DNA of 64,000 bases from Pseudomonas sp. UBA5706 (GTDB lineage Bacteria > Pseudomonadota > Gammaproteobacteria > Pseudomonadales > Pseudomonadaceae). This document shows positions 42,507 through 50,376 of the stretch, piece by piece. Below the pieces are notes generated by a model. The model saw only the letters and a program-made list of their open reading frames with translations, was not told the origin of the DNA and made no database searches. Location: contig NZ_DIHC01000038.1 in the NCBI RefSeq assembly GCF_002419965.1, forward strand, positions 62,001-126,000, read 5' to 3'. Within the stretch, counting starts at the first letter, position 1, and the number at the start of each line of letters is the position of its first letter. The translations under genes were made by a program, and so were the position numbers.

Positions 42507-43709
42507 TTAGAATCCAAACGCCAGCTTGGCGATGATGTTTTTCTGGACTTCCATTGCGCCACCGAAAATCGTGCAGGCGCGTAGGTACATCAGATCAGCA
42601 GTGACGCCCGGCGTGTACGCGGGCCAGGACGGATCATCGCCCGGTGGGGCATAGGCCTCGTCGCGGCGATAGACACGCAGGCTACGCTGCCCGAGGGCTT
42701 GGACCATCAGCTCGGTCAGGCGCTGTTGCAGCCCGGAGCCCCGGACCTTGAGCACCGAAGCACAGGCGGCGATGGGATGCCGGCTGGGGGCCTCGTGTGC
42801 AACCTTGAGCACCGACCATTCCAGCGCTTCGACCTCGAGGCGCAAGGTAGCCAGCTTGCGAGAAAAAACCGGGTCTTCCAGCAAAGGACGATCGCCGCGT
42901 CGCTCGGCGCGTGCAATGACCCGTATCCGTTCTAGATCGGCCCTTGCCTTGTGGATGTCGGCACTGGAGGTGCGTTCATTGGCGAGCAGAAACTTCGCCT
43001 GATTCCATGCGTTCCCCGGCTCGCCGAGGATGTTTTCGACCGGCACCCGCACATTGTCGAGGAACACCTCGCAGGTCGAACCCTCCCCGTTGATCATGTC
43101 GATCTGGCGAACGGTAATGCCGGGCGCGCGCATGTCGATGATCATCATCGAAATCCCGCGCTGGGGCCGATCGGCCGCCTCCGTGCGCACCAGAAAAAAA
43201 CCTTGTTCACAGTATTGCCCTTCAGTGGTCCAGAGCTTCTGGCCGTTGACGATGTAATGATCGCCGTCGCGCACGGCACTGGTTTTCAGTGCCGCCAGAT
43301 CTGAACCTGCACCCGGCTCGGAAAACCCTTGCGCCCACATTTCCTCGCCCTTGAGGATCGGCGGCAGGTAGCGCGCCTTTTGTTCGGGCGAGCCATAGGT
43401 ATAAAGGACCGGACCGAGCAGCCGCAGGCCCTGCCAGCGCAATTCAGGCGCGCCGGCAAGTTTGCATTCGTACTCGAAAATATGATTCTGCACGTGCGAC
43501 CAGCCGGTGCCTCCATACTCGACAGGCCAATGCGGGGCCGCCCAGCCTTGTTCAAACAAGACCCTGTTCCACCAGCGGCGGTCCTCCTCGTTGGGGGGGT
43601 GCATGCCGGTGCGGCTTCGGCGTACCACGTCCGCATTCAGCGAGCGCTGTAGAAAAGCCCTTACCTGGTCGCGGAAGGCCAGTTCGTCCGGGGTCAGATT
43701 CAGTTCCAT
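42507..43709 (-). CDS. Acyl-CoA dehydrogenase, alpha-type subunit of a heteromeric pair
   Basis: A 400-residue ACAD: WPVEYGGTGWSHVQ, GFSEPGAGSDLAAL for FAD/substrate contact, VNGQKLWTTEGQYCE, and the terminal TIFGGAMEVQKNIIAK. It is the more canonical member of the pair with the gene 3 bp downstream. Together they would desaturate a bulky CoA ester. Gap to the enoate-reductase gene upstream is 24 bp. The catalytic base is not assigned here because heteromeric ACADs vary. Confidence 0.9.
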   Translation of the reverse strand: MELNLTPDELAFRDQVRAFLQRSLNADVVRRSRTGMHPPNEEDRRWWNRVLFEQGWAAPHWPVEYGGTGWSHVQNHIFEYECKLAGAPELRWQGLRLLGPVLYTYGSPEQKARYLPPILKGEEMWAQGFSEPGAGSDLAALKTSAVRDGDHYIVNGQKLWTTEGQYCEQGFFLVRTEAADRPQRGISMMIIDMRAPGITVRQIDMINGEGSTCEVFLDNVRVPVENILGEPGNAWNQAKFLLANERTSSADIHKARADLERIRVIARAERRGDRPLLEDPVFSRKLATLRLEVEALEWSVLKVAHEAPSRHPIAACASVLKVRGSGLQQRLTELMVQALGQRSLRVYRRDEAYAPPGDDPSWPAYTPGVTADLMYLRACTIFGGAMEVQKNIIAKLAFGF

Positions 43710-43733
43710 GATCGCTCCTGTCGTTGCCTGTTC

Positions 43734-45749
43734 TCAGCAGGCCAGAGATTTTCCAGGTGCTGTATTGGCGCAAAGACCCATAACAGCCTGATAGGCGTCT
43801 TGTACGGCGTCACCGATTCGGCCTCCTTGCCGCGCATCACCGATAGCGGCGAAGGGCAGCTCCGCCTTGAGCAACTGTTTCAGCAAGGTGTCGTCGGGGA
43901 CGCGCCCCTGGGCAATCAACACCTCAGTGACTCGAATCGTGCGCGTCTGGCCCTGGGCATCGACCAGATGAACCTGCCCGGATGCTTCGATGCGCTGGAC
44001 ATGGCTGTGCTCGACAACCTCGATGCGCGGGTTTTCCAGCAGTCGCTTGAGCAGTACCGAGCGATAGATGGCCTCTGCGGCACGTGCCAACTGGCGGGTT
44101 GCCGAACGACTGACGAGCACCACCCGATACCCTTGTTCGGCGAGCAGTTCTGCGGTTTCACAACCCGTTTCGCCGCCGCCATAGACCATCACCTGCACGC
44201 TTTCATCGGCGTCTGCCAGAGGCGCGCCGTCGCCCATTAGCACTTCATAGGCATCCCGCACGCAGGGGTGGTCGATGCCTTCGATGGCCAGGCGTCTGGG
44301 GCGGGCGCCATTGGCCAGCAGCACCAGGGCGGGGGACGCCGCGTTGACGGTGTCGATATCGGCCGGACTGTTGACGTGAACCGCCACATCGCTGTGCTGC
44401 AACTGATGACGCAAATAGCTTCGATACCACTCCAGCTTCTCTTTAAAGGGCGGAGCGGCGGAGGCGATCAAGCCGCCGCCCAGACTGGCACGCGACTCAT
44501 AAAGCTCGGTGGCGAATCCGGCCTGCTGCAGCATAAGGGCTGCCGCCATGCCGCCGGGACCGCCGCCGATCACCACCGCGCGTTCGCCACGTCGGTTTCC
44601 GGCGTCAGGCAACGCATCCAGCTCACGGCCGGTCCGGGGGTTTTCGGCGCAGCCTATCCGGCCATCGGCGCCGCTGCTCATGGACACGCAGTAATTGCAG
44701 GAGGTGCATGGGCGAATGACGCTCGCATCGCCGTAGCGGGCTTTGTTAGCCCATTCGGGATCGGCCAGTAGCGGTCGCCCCAGGGCGATCATGTCGGTGT
44801 CGCCATCGACGATGGCTCGTTCGGCGGTGGCAGGCCAGCGTATCTGACCGACACTGATTACTGGAACCGATACCGCCTGGCGGATGCGTCGGGTATAAGG
44901 CAAGCGCCAGCCTTCAGGGGCAGACATAGGCTCCACGACTTTGTCGAAACTGGTCCAGCCCAGACCGATCGAAACATGCAGGGCGTCCAGTCCAGCGTCT
45001 ACCAGCTTGGGCGCAATCCTGACCATGTCATCAATATTCAATCCCTGAGGGGTGAATTCGTCTGCCGAGAGGCGATAGATCAGCGGCCGGTCGCCGATGG
45101 CCTCGCGCACCCGGGCAATCACGCGACGGGCAAACGTCAGGCGCCGCTCTTCATCACCGCCCCAGCGATCATCACGGTGGTTGCTGAAAGGGGACAGGAA
45201 CGAGGTCAGCAGATAACCGTGGGCACCGTGCAGCTCAATGGCTTGATAACCCGCCAGAACGCCCAGTTCGGCGCAGCGACCAAATGACTCGATAACGTGC
45301 TCGATTTCGTCGTCGGTCATGCTTCGCGCCATCAAGCGCGAGGGATCACGCCGCGAAGGAATATCACTCGGCGCCAGTGCGACGCCATTGGCGATCAGCT
45401 CAGGCTTGGCGCCCTGACCGCCGTGCTGCAATTGCAGGCATGCCACGGCACCTGCCGAACGGATCGCTTCCACCAGACGCTGGTGGCCAGCGACCTGGCT
45501 CAGGGATGCAAGCGTCAACTGGCGGTGCTCGGATCGACCCGTGTCACCGTCCACGCAACAGAACTCGACGATGATCATGCCGGTGCCACCTTCGGCGCGG
45601 GCTTGATAAAACGCAATCTGCTGCGCCGTGACGTTACCGTCGCGGCTCGCCAGATTAGTGGACATCGGCGCCATGACAATCCGGTTGGGAATAGTGAGCG
45701 AGCGCAGCTTCAGCGGCTCGAACAGACGGGGATAGTTGAGGGGATACAT
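43734..45749 (-). CDS. Old-yellow-enzyme/Fe-S flavin reductase (2,4-dienoyl-CoA/enoate reductase type)
   Basis: A 671-residue three-part oxidoreductase. Residues about 1-340 form the FMN TIM barrel (IPNRIVMAPMSTNLA, HGAHGYLLTSFLSP). CTSCNYC followed by a cysteine after 11 residues (GCAENP) binds a 4Fe-4S cluster. AVVIGGGPGGMAAALML and VYGGGETGCETAELL form the FAD and NAD(P) domains. FadH and BaiCD/BaiH-like enzymes of this architecture reduce C=C bonds conjugated to a carbonyl. ATG 45749 follows AGAGGA. It leads the leftward five-gene operon under operator 10 and could feed or drain electrons in ring-bond reduction. Confidence 0.9.
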   Translation of the reverse strand: MYPLNYPRLFEPLKLRSLTIPNRIVMAPMSTNLASRDGNVTAQQIAFYQARAEGGTGMIIVEFCCVDGDTGRSEHRQLTLASLSQVAGHQRLVEAIRSAGAVACLQLQHGGQGAKPELIANGVALAPSDIPSRRDPSRLMARSMTDDEIEHVIESFGRCAELGVLAGYQAIELHGAHGYLLTSFLSPFSNHRDDRWGGDEERRLTFARRVIARVREAIGDRPLIYRLSADEFTPQGLNIDDMVRIAPKLVDAGLDALHVSIGLGWTSFDKVVEPMSAPEGWRLPYTRRIRQAVSVPVISVGQIRWPATAERAIVDGDTDMIALGRPLLADPEWANKARYGDASVIRPCTSCNYCVSMSSGADGRIGCAENPRTGRELDALPDAGNRRGERAVVIGGGPGGMAAALMLQQAGFATELYESRASLGGGLIASAAPPFKEKLEWYRSYLRHQLQHSDVAVHVNSPADIDTVNAASPALVLLANGARPRRLAIEGIDHPCVRDAYEVLMGDGAPLADADESVQVMVYGGGETGCETAELLAEQGYRVVLVSRSATRQLARAAEAIYRSVLLKRLLENPRIEVVEHSHVQRIEASGQVHLVDAQGQTRTIRVTEVLIAQGRVPDDTLLKQLLKAELPFAAIGDARQGGRIGDAVQDAYQAVMGLCANTAPGKSLAC

Positions 45750-45823
45750 GGCCAATCCTCTGTTGCGCTCAGGTAGTGCGATGGCGTTCTCGGGCATCGG
45801 ACACATGAGTCGTTATGCTTGTA

Positions 45824-45844
45824 TAGCTGACGATATATTAGTTA
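45824..45844. promoter_or_regulatory. Operator palindrome 10 (OYE-side of the 362-bp divergent region)
   Basis: TAGCTGAC-GATAT-ATTAGTTA, 74 bp upstream of the enoate-reductase ATG. With operator 11 it gives this divergent region two sites, one near each gene. Apart from these the 362-bp gap (45750-46111) holds no recognisable gene. Confidence 0.72.
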
Positions 45845-45962
45845 TTAGACGTTGGCTAGCCTTCTGCATGAATGACGCTTTTACGGTTTCCAGCAGATCT
45901 GGTAGCGCTAGTACGCTTGTAGTGCAGGGTATTGTGAAGGTCTTCTAAAAAATATTTGTGAA

Positions 45963-45983
45963 TAGCTGACGATGTGTTAGCTT
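45963..45983. promoter_or_regulatory. Operator palindrome 11 (DUF1302-side)
   Basis: TAGCTGAC-GATGT-GTTAGCTT, 128 bp upstream of the DUF1302 start codon and 118 bp from operator 10. Left arm and first spacer bases equal those of operator 10. Confidence 0.75.
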
Positions 45984-46111
45984 AATTTCAGGTGCCGCAT
46001 CCGGGTTGCCGTAGCAGGCCGCAGGTGTGATGCATTTCCTGAAACGCTGGTTAGTCCCGGCGGGGCGAAGCCAAAAAAATAAAAACCGATCAGAGTCGGA
46101 GAAGCAGCCAA

Positions 46112-47818
46112 GTGAAAAAAACACAGAAAAATGCATGCGCTTCAAAGGGAATCGGCAGTCATGCCTGTGCTCCACGTTCCATTGCTCTGTTGCTCGGCGC
46201 GGCCTGCTGCCCCGTGCTTCACGCCATGCCGATCGATGTCGGGAATCCCGACTTCGATGTTCGTTGGGATAACACGGTTCGCTATAACGCAGGCTGGAGG
46301 ATGGAAGGCCAGAAATCGGGTTTCGATAACTCGCCTTACTTCGACGACACTGAGCACAAATTCGATCGCGGTGACATGGTCACCAACCGTCTGGACCTGA
46401 TCTCCGAACTGGACGTGATCTGGCGTCAGGCCCACGGTTTTCGTATCAGTGCTGCCGGCTGGTATGACGCTGCCTATCAGGACAGCGCCGAGCCCAATAG
46501 TGCGCTAGGCGCCAGTGGCAACTATAAGAACAATCACTACAACGGCTACACGAATCGCTACATCGCCGGCCCATCGGGTGAAATCCTCGATGCATTCGTG
46601 TTCACCAACTTTGCGATCGGCAGCGCCAACGTCAACCTCAAGGCCGGTCAGCACAACGTTTACTGGGGCGAGTCGCTGTATTCGATAGGTAACAGCATTG
46701 CCTACTCTCAAGGGCCGATCGACACGATCAAATCCGCCACCAGTCCTGGTGCCGAGGCCAAGGAGTTGTTCCTGCCGCTTAAGCAGGTTTCCAGCGAAAT
46801 CCAGTTGACCGATGAGTTGTCGGTCGGAGCGCAATATCTTCTGGATTGGAAGCCGTTTCGCCTAGTTCCCGGTGGCACTTACTTTGGTCCGTCCGATGGA
46901 TCGCGCTCCGATTACGGCAACACCACCGCAGCGGGTTTTCAGATTCCTAACGGCAGCGATTTCGAGCCAGCGCATCAATCCGGCAACTTCGGCCTGAACA
47001 TGCATTGGTCTCCTTACTGGCTGGGCGGTACTGCCGGGATCTACTACCGAAAGTTCGATGAAAAGCTTCCCTGGAGCTTCACCCAGATCGGGCTCGTCGG
47101 GGGGCGCCCCGTGCCGCAAGCGATTCGTCTTGGGTATGCACGTGACACCGAGTTGTACGGTGTGAGCCTTTCAAAAAACATCGGAGTGATCAGCGTCGGC
47201 AGCGAGATTTCCTATCGCAAGAACACGGCGCTTAATTCGGTCGCCGGTTACAGCGTGATTACTGCTACGGGCGATCCTTCCTACAGCGATATCGAGGGTG
47301 CCCGTGGTGACAGTTGGCATGCGTTGATCAACGGCATCTACCTGTTGCCCAAAACCTTCCTCTGGGATGGCGGCACGCTGCAGGGCGAACTGACCTACAA
47401 CAAGCTGCAAAAGATCACCGAGAATGAAAACCGCTTCAACGCTCGTGGCTATGGCTGTACTACGGCGTATTCGAAGAACTGCGCAGACAAGCATTCGGTC
47501 GGGATGCAGATTGGTTTCACGCCTGAGTGGCCGCAGCTCTTTCCGTCCTGGGACATCTCGATGCCGGTCAGCCTGGCCTATGGCCTGGACGGTAACAGTC
47601 CGACATTGGGTGGCACGAACGAGGGCGCCTATAACTATTCCATCGGTGTGTCTGGGAAATGGAAAAACCTGCACACAGTGACGTTGCGCTGGGTGGATTC
47701 TCACGCTGACTATGCGAAAAATCCGGCGACCGACTACGTCACCAGCGCCTATACCAACGGATCCTCCAACCAGAACAATCACGGCTGGCTGTCACTCTCC
47801 TACAAGACAACTTTCTGA
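46112..47818 (+). CDS. DUF1302 outer-membrane beta-barrel protein
   Basis: A 568-residue secreted protein. The basic start MKKTQKNACASKG and hydrophobic stretch SIALLLGAACCPVLHA form a signal peptide with likely cleavage after LHA. The mature part shows many alternating strands and ends in YKTTF, the terminal phenylalanine expected of outer-membrane barrels. DUF1302 proteins are encoded with DUF1329 and RND/MMPL genes in hydrophobic-substrate catabolic clusters, and a pore for lipid-like compounds is the usual proposal. Start is GTG at 46112 with GGAG about ten bases upstream. First gene of the rightward transport operon. Confidence 0.88.
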   Translation: MKKTQKNACASKGIGSHACAPRSIALLLGAACCPVLHAMPIDVGNPDFDVRWDNTVRYNAGWRMEGQKSGFDNSPYFDDTEHKFDRGDMVTNRLDLISELDVIWRQAHGFRISAAGWYDAAYQDSAEPNSALGASGNYKNNHYNGYTNRYIAGPSGEILDAFVFTNFAIGSANVNLKAGQHNVYWGESLYSIGNSIAYSQGPIDTIKSATSPGAEAKELFLPLKQVSSEIQLTDELSVGAQYLLDWKPFRLVPGGTYFGPSDGSRSDYGNTTAAGFQIPNGSDFEPAHQSGNFGLNMHWSPYWLGGTAGIYYRKFDEKLPWSFTQIGLVGGRPVPQAIRLGYARDTELYGVSLSKNIGVISVGSEISYRKNTALNSVAGYSVITATGDPSYSDIEGARGDSWHALINGIYLLPKTFLWDGGTLQGELTYNKLQKITENENRFNARGYGCTTAYSKNCADKHSVGMQIGFTPEWPQLFPSWDISMPVSLAYGLDGNSPTLGGTNEGAYNYSIGVSGKWKNLHTVTLRWVDSHADYAKNPATDYVTSAYTNGSSNQNNHGWLSLSYKTTF

Positions 47819-47854
47819 TTTCGTTTCGCTGATAGGCCGATGAAGGAGTAACCA

Positions 47855-49234
47855 ATGAATAACAAGAACAAGATCATGCTCGGCGCGGTTGGACTGCTGA
47901 TGATAGGGCAGGTCCTGGGTGCGCCCTCCGAGGATGAAATTGCTCAGTTGGGCAAGACGCTGACCCCAATGGGCGCGATCAAGGCAGCGAGTGCCGACGG
48001 TACGATTCCGGCCTGGGATGGCGGCGTCTGCAAACCGCCGTCTGACTACAAGCCGATCATGGGTGACAAGGGTGGCTCGCCCTACGCAGATCTGTTCAAC
48101 AACGAAAAACCGTTGTACGTCATTACTGCGGCCAACATGGCCAAGTACGACAAGCAATTGGATGAGGGCAACAAAGAATTGCTCAAACGTTACCCCGACA
48201 GCTACAAGCTTGAGGTATACCCGACCCACCGGACGGCATGTTATCCACAGTTCGTCTACGACAACACCATTAAGAACGTCAGGAAGCCCAAGCTGGTCGG
48301 GTCGGCACCCGGCGTCGCGGACGCTCACGCCCAGGTCCCGTTTCCGATTCCCAAATCAGGTTACGAGGTGATGTGGAACGCGTTACTGCGTTACGAAGTG
48401 CCTTATATGGAAGGCAGCCAGGATGCTTACCTGATCGATACGTCTGGCGGCAAAACGCTAACGAGTACCCAGACCATTGCCAACCGCAATCTGTACTGGG
48501 ACAACTCGCTGGATAGCGTCCCTGCCAACCAACCATACTGGGCCTTGATCGCGACCACCACAGCGCCTTCTTCGCAAGTCGGAACTAAACAGCTGCGGCA
48601 AGCCTTTCTTGATCCGGATCAGCGTGACTCCATGGCCTGGTCCTACATTCCAGGGCAACGTCGCGTTCGCCTGGCGCCTGAATTCAAATACGACACGGTA
48701 AGTACTACCAGCGGCGGGGTCCTGCTCTTCGATGAAATCCAGGGTTTCGATGGCAAAATGGACAAGTTCGATTTCAAACTGCTTGGCCGTCGGGAAATGC
48801 TGGTGCCTTACAACGACTATAAGGCATGGGCCGCGAGCAGTGACCAGATCAACGCCCCCAAACACGTCAATCCGGACCTGATGCGCTGGGAGTTGCATCG
48901 TGTATGGGTTGTCGAGGGCACCCTCAAACCAGGTGAGCGCCATGTCCAGAAGGTCAAACGTTTCTATATTGATGAAGACAGCTGGACCTTCCTGGCCTAC
49001 AACTCCGAGGATCAGTCGGGAAAAATCCAGCATGTCATACACTTTCCTGCCATCCAGCAGTACGAAAAACCTGCATTTCGCAGCAGCCAATATCTGCTTT
49101 ACGACCTGAGCAAAGGCGTCTACGCCAACGGTTCGATGATGGGCGCGCCAGGCAAGACCGGCTTCGCCGTTGTCCAGCCATGGTCAAGCAACTTCTTCAC
49201 CCCAAGTTCGCTGGCGGGCACCGGCGTTCGCTGA
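47855..49234 (+). CDS. DUF1329 periplasmic/outer-membrane protein
   Basis: A 459-residue exported protein with signal peptide MNNKNKIMLGAVGLLMIGQ then VLGA before APSEDE. The DUF1329 features are IPAWDGG after the start, PHKFRV-like beta strands such as RRVRLAPEFKYDT, and WELHRVWVVEGTLKPGERH in the second half. The LolB/lipid-binding-like fold proposed for the family suggests a shuttle for a hydrophobic ligand in the periplasm. ATG 47855 follows AAGGAG, 36 bp after the barrel gene. Confidence 0.87.
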   Translation: MNNKNKIMLGAVGLLMIGQVLGAPSEDEIAQLGKTLTPMGAIKAASADGTIPAWDGGVCKPPSDYKPIMGDKGGSPYADLFNNEKPLYVITAANMAKYDKQLDEGNKELLKRYPDSYKLEVYPTHRTACYPQFVYDNTIKNVRKPKLVGSAPGVADAHAQVPFPIPKSGYEVMWNALLRYEVPYMEGSQDAYLIDTSGGKTLTSTQTIANRNLYWDNSLDSVPANQPYWALIATTTAPSSQVGTKQLRQAFLDPDQRDSMAWSYIPGQRRVRLAPEFKYDTVSTTSGGVLLFDEIQGFDGKMDKFDFKLLGRREMLVPYNDYKAWAASSDQINAPKHVNPDLMRWELHRVWVVEGTLKPGERHVQKVKRFYIDEDSWTFLAYNSEDQSGKIQHVIHFPAIQQYEKPAFRSSQYLLYDLSKGVYANGSMMGAPGKTGFAVVQPWSSNFFTPSSLAGTGVR

Positions 49235-49249
49235 TTGAGTGAACAGGAC

Positions 49250-49266
49250 GGGGAGCCTTGCTCCCC
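49250..49266 (+). terminator. Hairpin between DUF1329 and YCF48-like genes (possible attenuator)
   Basis: A perfect 7-bp stem GGGGAGC / GCTCCCC with a 3-base loop, then CTTT. It lies in the 52-bp gap before the ribosome-binding site of the next gene. Genes continue on the same strand, so it may stop part of the transcripts and keep the barrel and DUF1329 at higher levels than the pump. Confidence 0.6.
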
Positions 49267-49286
49267 CTTTGGGGCAGGAGGGGAAA

Positions 49287-50351
49287 ATGAGCGCATATCG
49301 TGCGATCGGGTGGTGCTTGCTGAGCGCATGCCTCATCGGAAACCAGGCCCTGGGGGCCAACGTCTTCAAAGACCCGCTCGATGTACCGGCCATGCAGGTA
49401 CACGACGTTGAACGTGGTCATTTCAGTGCCGTGACACAGGCCGGAAAGAAGCTCGTTGCCGTGGGCTCAGGAGCAATGATCGCCGTTTCCAGCGATAAGG
49501 GTGCAAGTTGGACACAGGTGCAGGCGCCGGCCTCGTCCGATTTGCTGGCGTTGCACTTTCCGACCCCTGATCAGGGCTGGGCGGTCGGCCACGACGGCCT
49601 GGTGCTGCACACGTGCGATGGTGGCCTCAACTGGGTCAAGCAGTTCGACGGTAGACAGGCAGCGCGGCAACTGATCGAGCGCTACAGCGCTCAGGTCGAG
49701 GCGGGAAACCCCGAGGCCCAGGCCTTGCTCGACGGCGTCAAACTCAATTATCAGGACGGACCCGAGCAGGCATTGATGGACGTCTGGTTCGCTGATGCAC
49801 AGAACGGCTTCATCGTCGGCACCTTCGGCACTCTGTTCGCGACCCATGATGGCGGCCAGACCTGGGAGTCGTGGATGGAGCGTGTCGACAATCCGGAATT
49901 TCTTCATTTCCTGGCCATCAGCGGCGATGCGGATAACGTCTACATCGCGTCGGAACGCGGCATCGTGTTCAAGCTGGATCGTCAGCAACAACGCTTCACC
50001 GCACTGCAGACAGGTTATGCCGGCTCGTTTTTCGCCATTAATGCAGCCCAGGGCCGGGTCGTGGCCGCGGGTTTGCGCGGCAGTGTCTACAGCTCGGACG
50101 ATCAAGGGCGAAGCTGGCGTGTGGTTCCCAGTGGGATCAATACCGCATTCACTGCGATGCACCTCATGAGCGACGGCCGCTACCTGCTGTCCAGCGTCGA
50201 TGGAAGGCTCATGATGGGGGACGCTGCAATGACAGGTTTCACACCGGTAAAAACAGCGCGGGGAGGGCGTTTCTCCAGCCTGACGCAGAGTGATGAACGC
50301 TCAGTGGTGACAGCGGGCTATTCGGGTATACGCGTCGTTGAACTGAACTGA
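49287..50351 (+). CDS. YCF48/BNR-repeat-like periplasmic protein
   Basis: A 354-residue exported protein with signal peptide MSAYRAIGWCLLSACLIG then NQALGA. It has several sialidase-type Asp-box-like repeats: SSDKGASWTQV, CDGGLNWVK, THDGGQTWESW and SDDQGRSWRVV, spaced as in a beta-propeller of the YCF48/HCF136 type. Members often sit beside RND/MMPL genes and may help their assembly or form a periplasmic adaptor. ATG 49287 follows CAGGAGGGG; the longer frame has no signal peptide. It is 25 bp before the RND gene. Confidence 0.86.
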   Translation: MSAYRAIGWCLLSACLIGNQALGANVFKDPLDVPAMQVHDVERGHFSAVTQAGKKLVAVGSGAMIAVSSDKGASWTQVQAPASSDLLALHFPTPDQGWAVGHDGLVLHTCDGGLNWVKQFDGRQAARQLIERYSAQVEAGNPEAQALLDGVKLNYQDGPEQALMDVWFADAQNGFIVGTFGTLFATHDGGQTWESWMERVDNPEFLHFLAISGDADNVYIASERGIVFKLDRQQQRFTALQTGYAGSFFAINAAQGRVVAAGLRGSVYSSDDQGRSWRVVPSGINTAFTAMHLMSDGRYLLSSVDGRLMMGDAAMTGFTPVKTARGGRFSSLTQSDERSVVTAGYSGIRVVELN

Positions 50352-50376
50352 TCCGGTCAACTAGTAAGAGGCAAAC

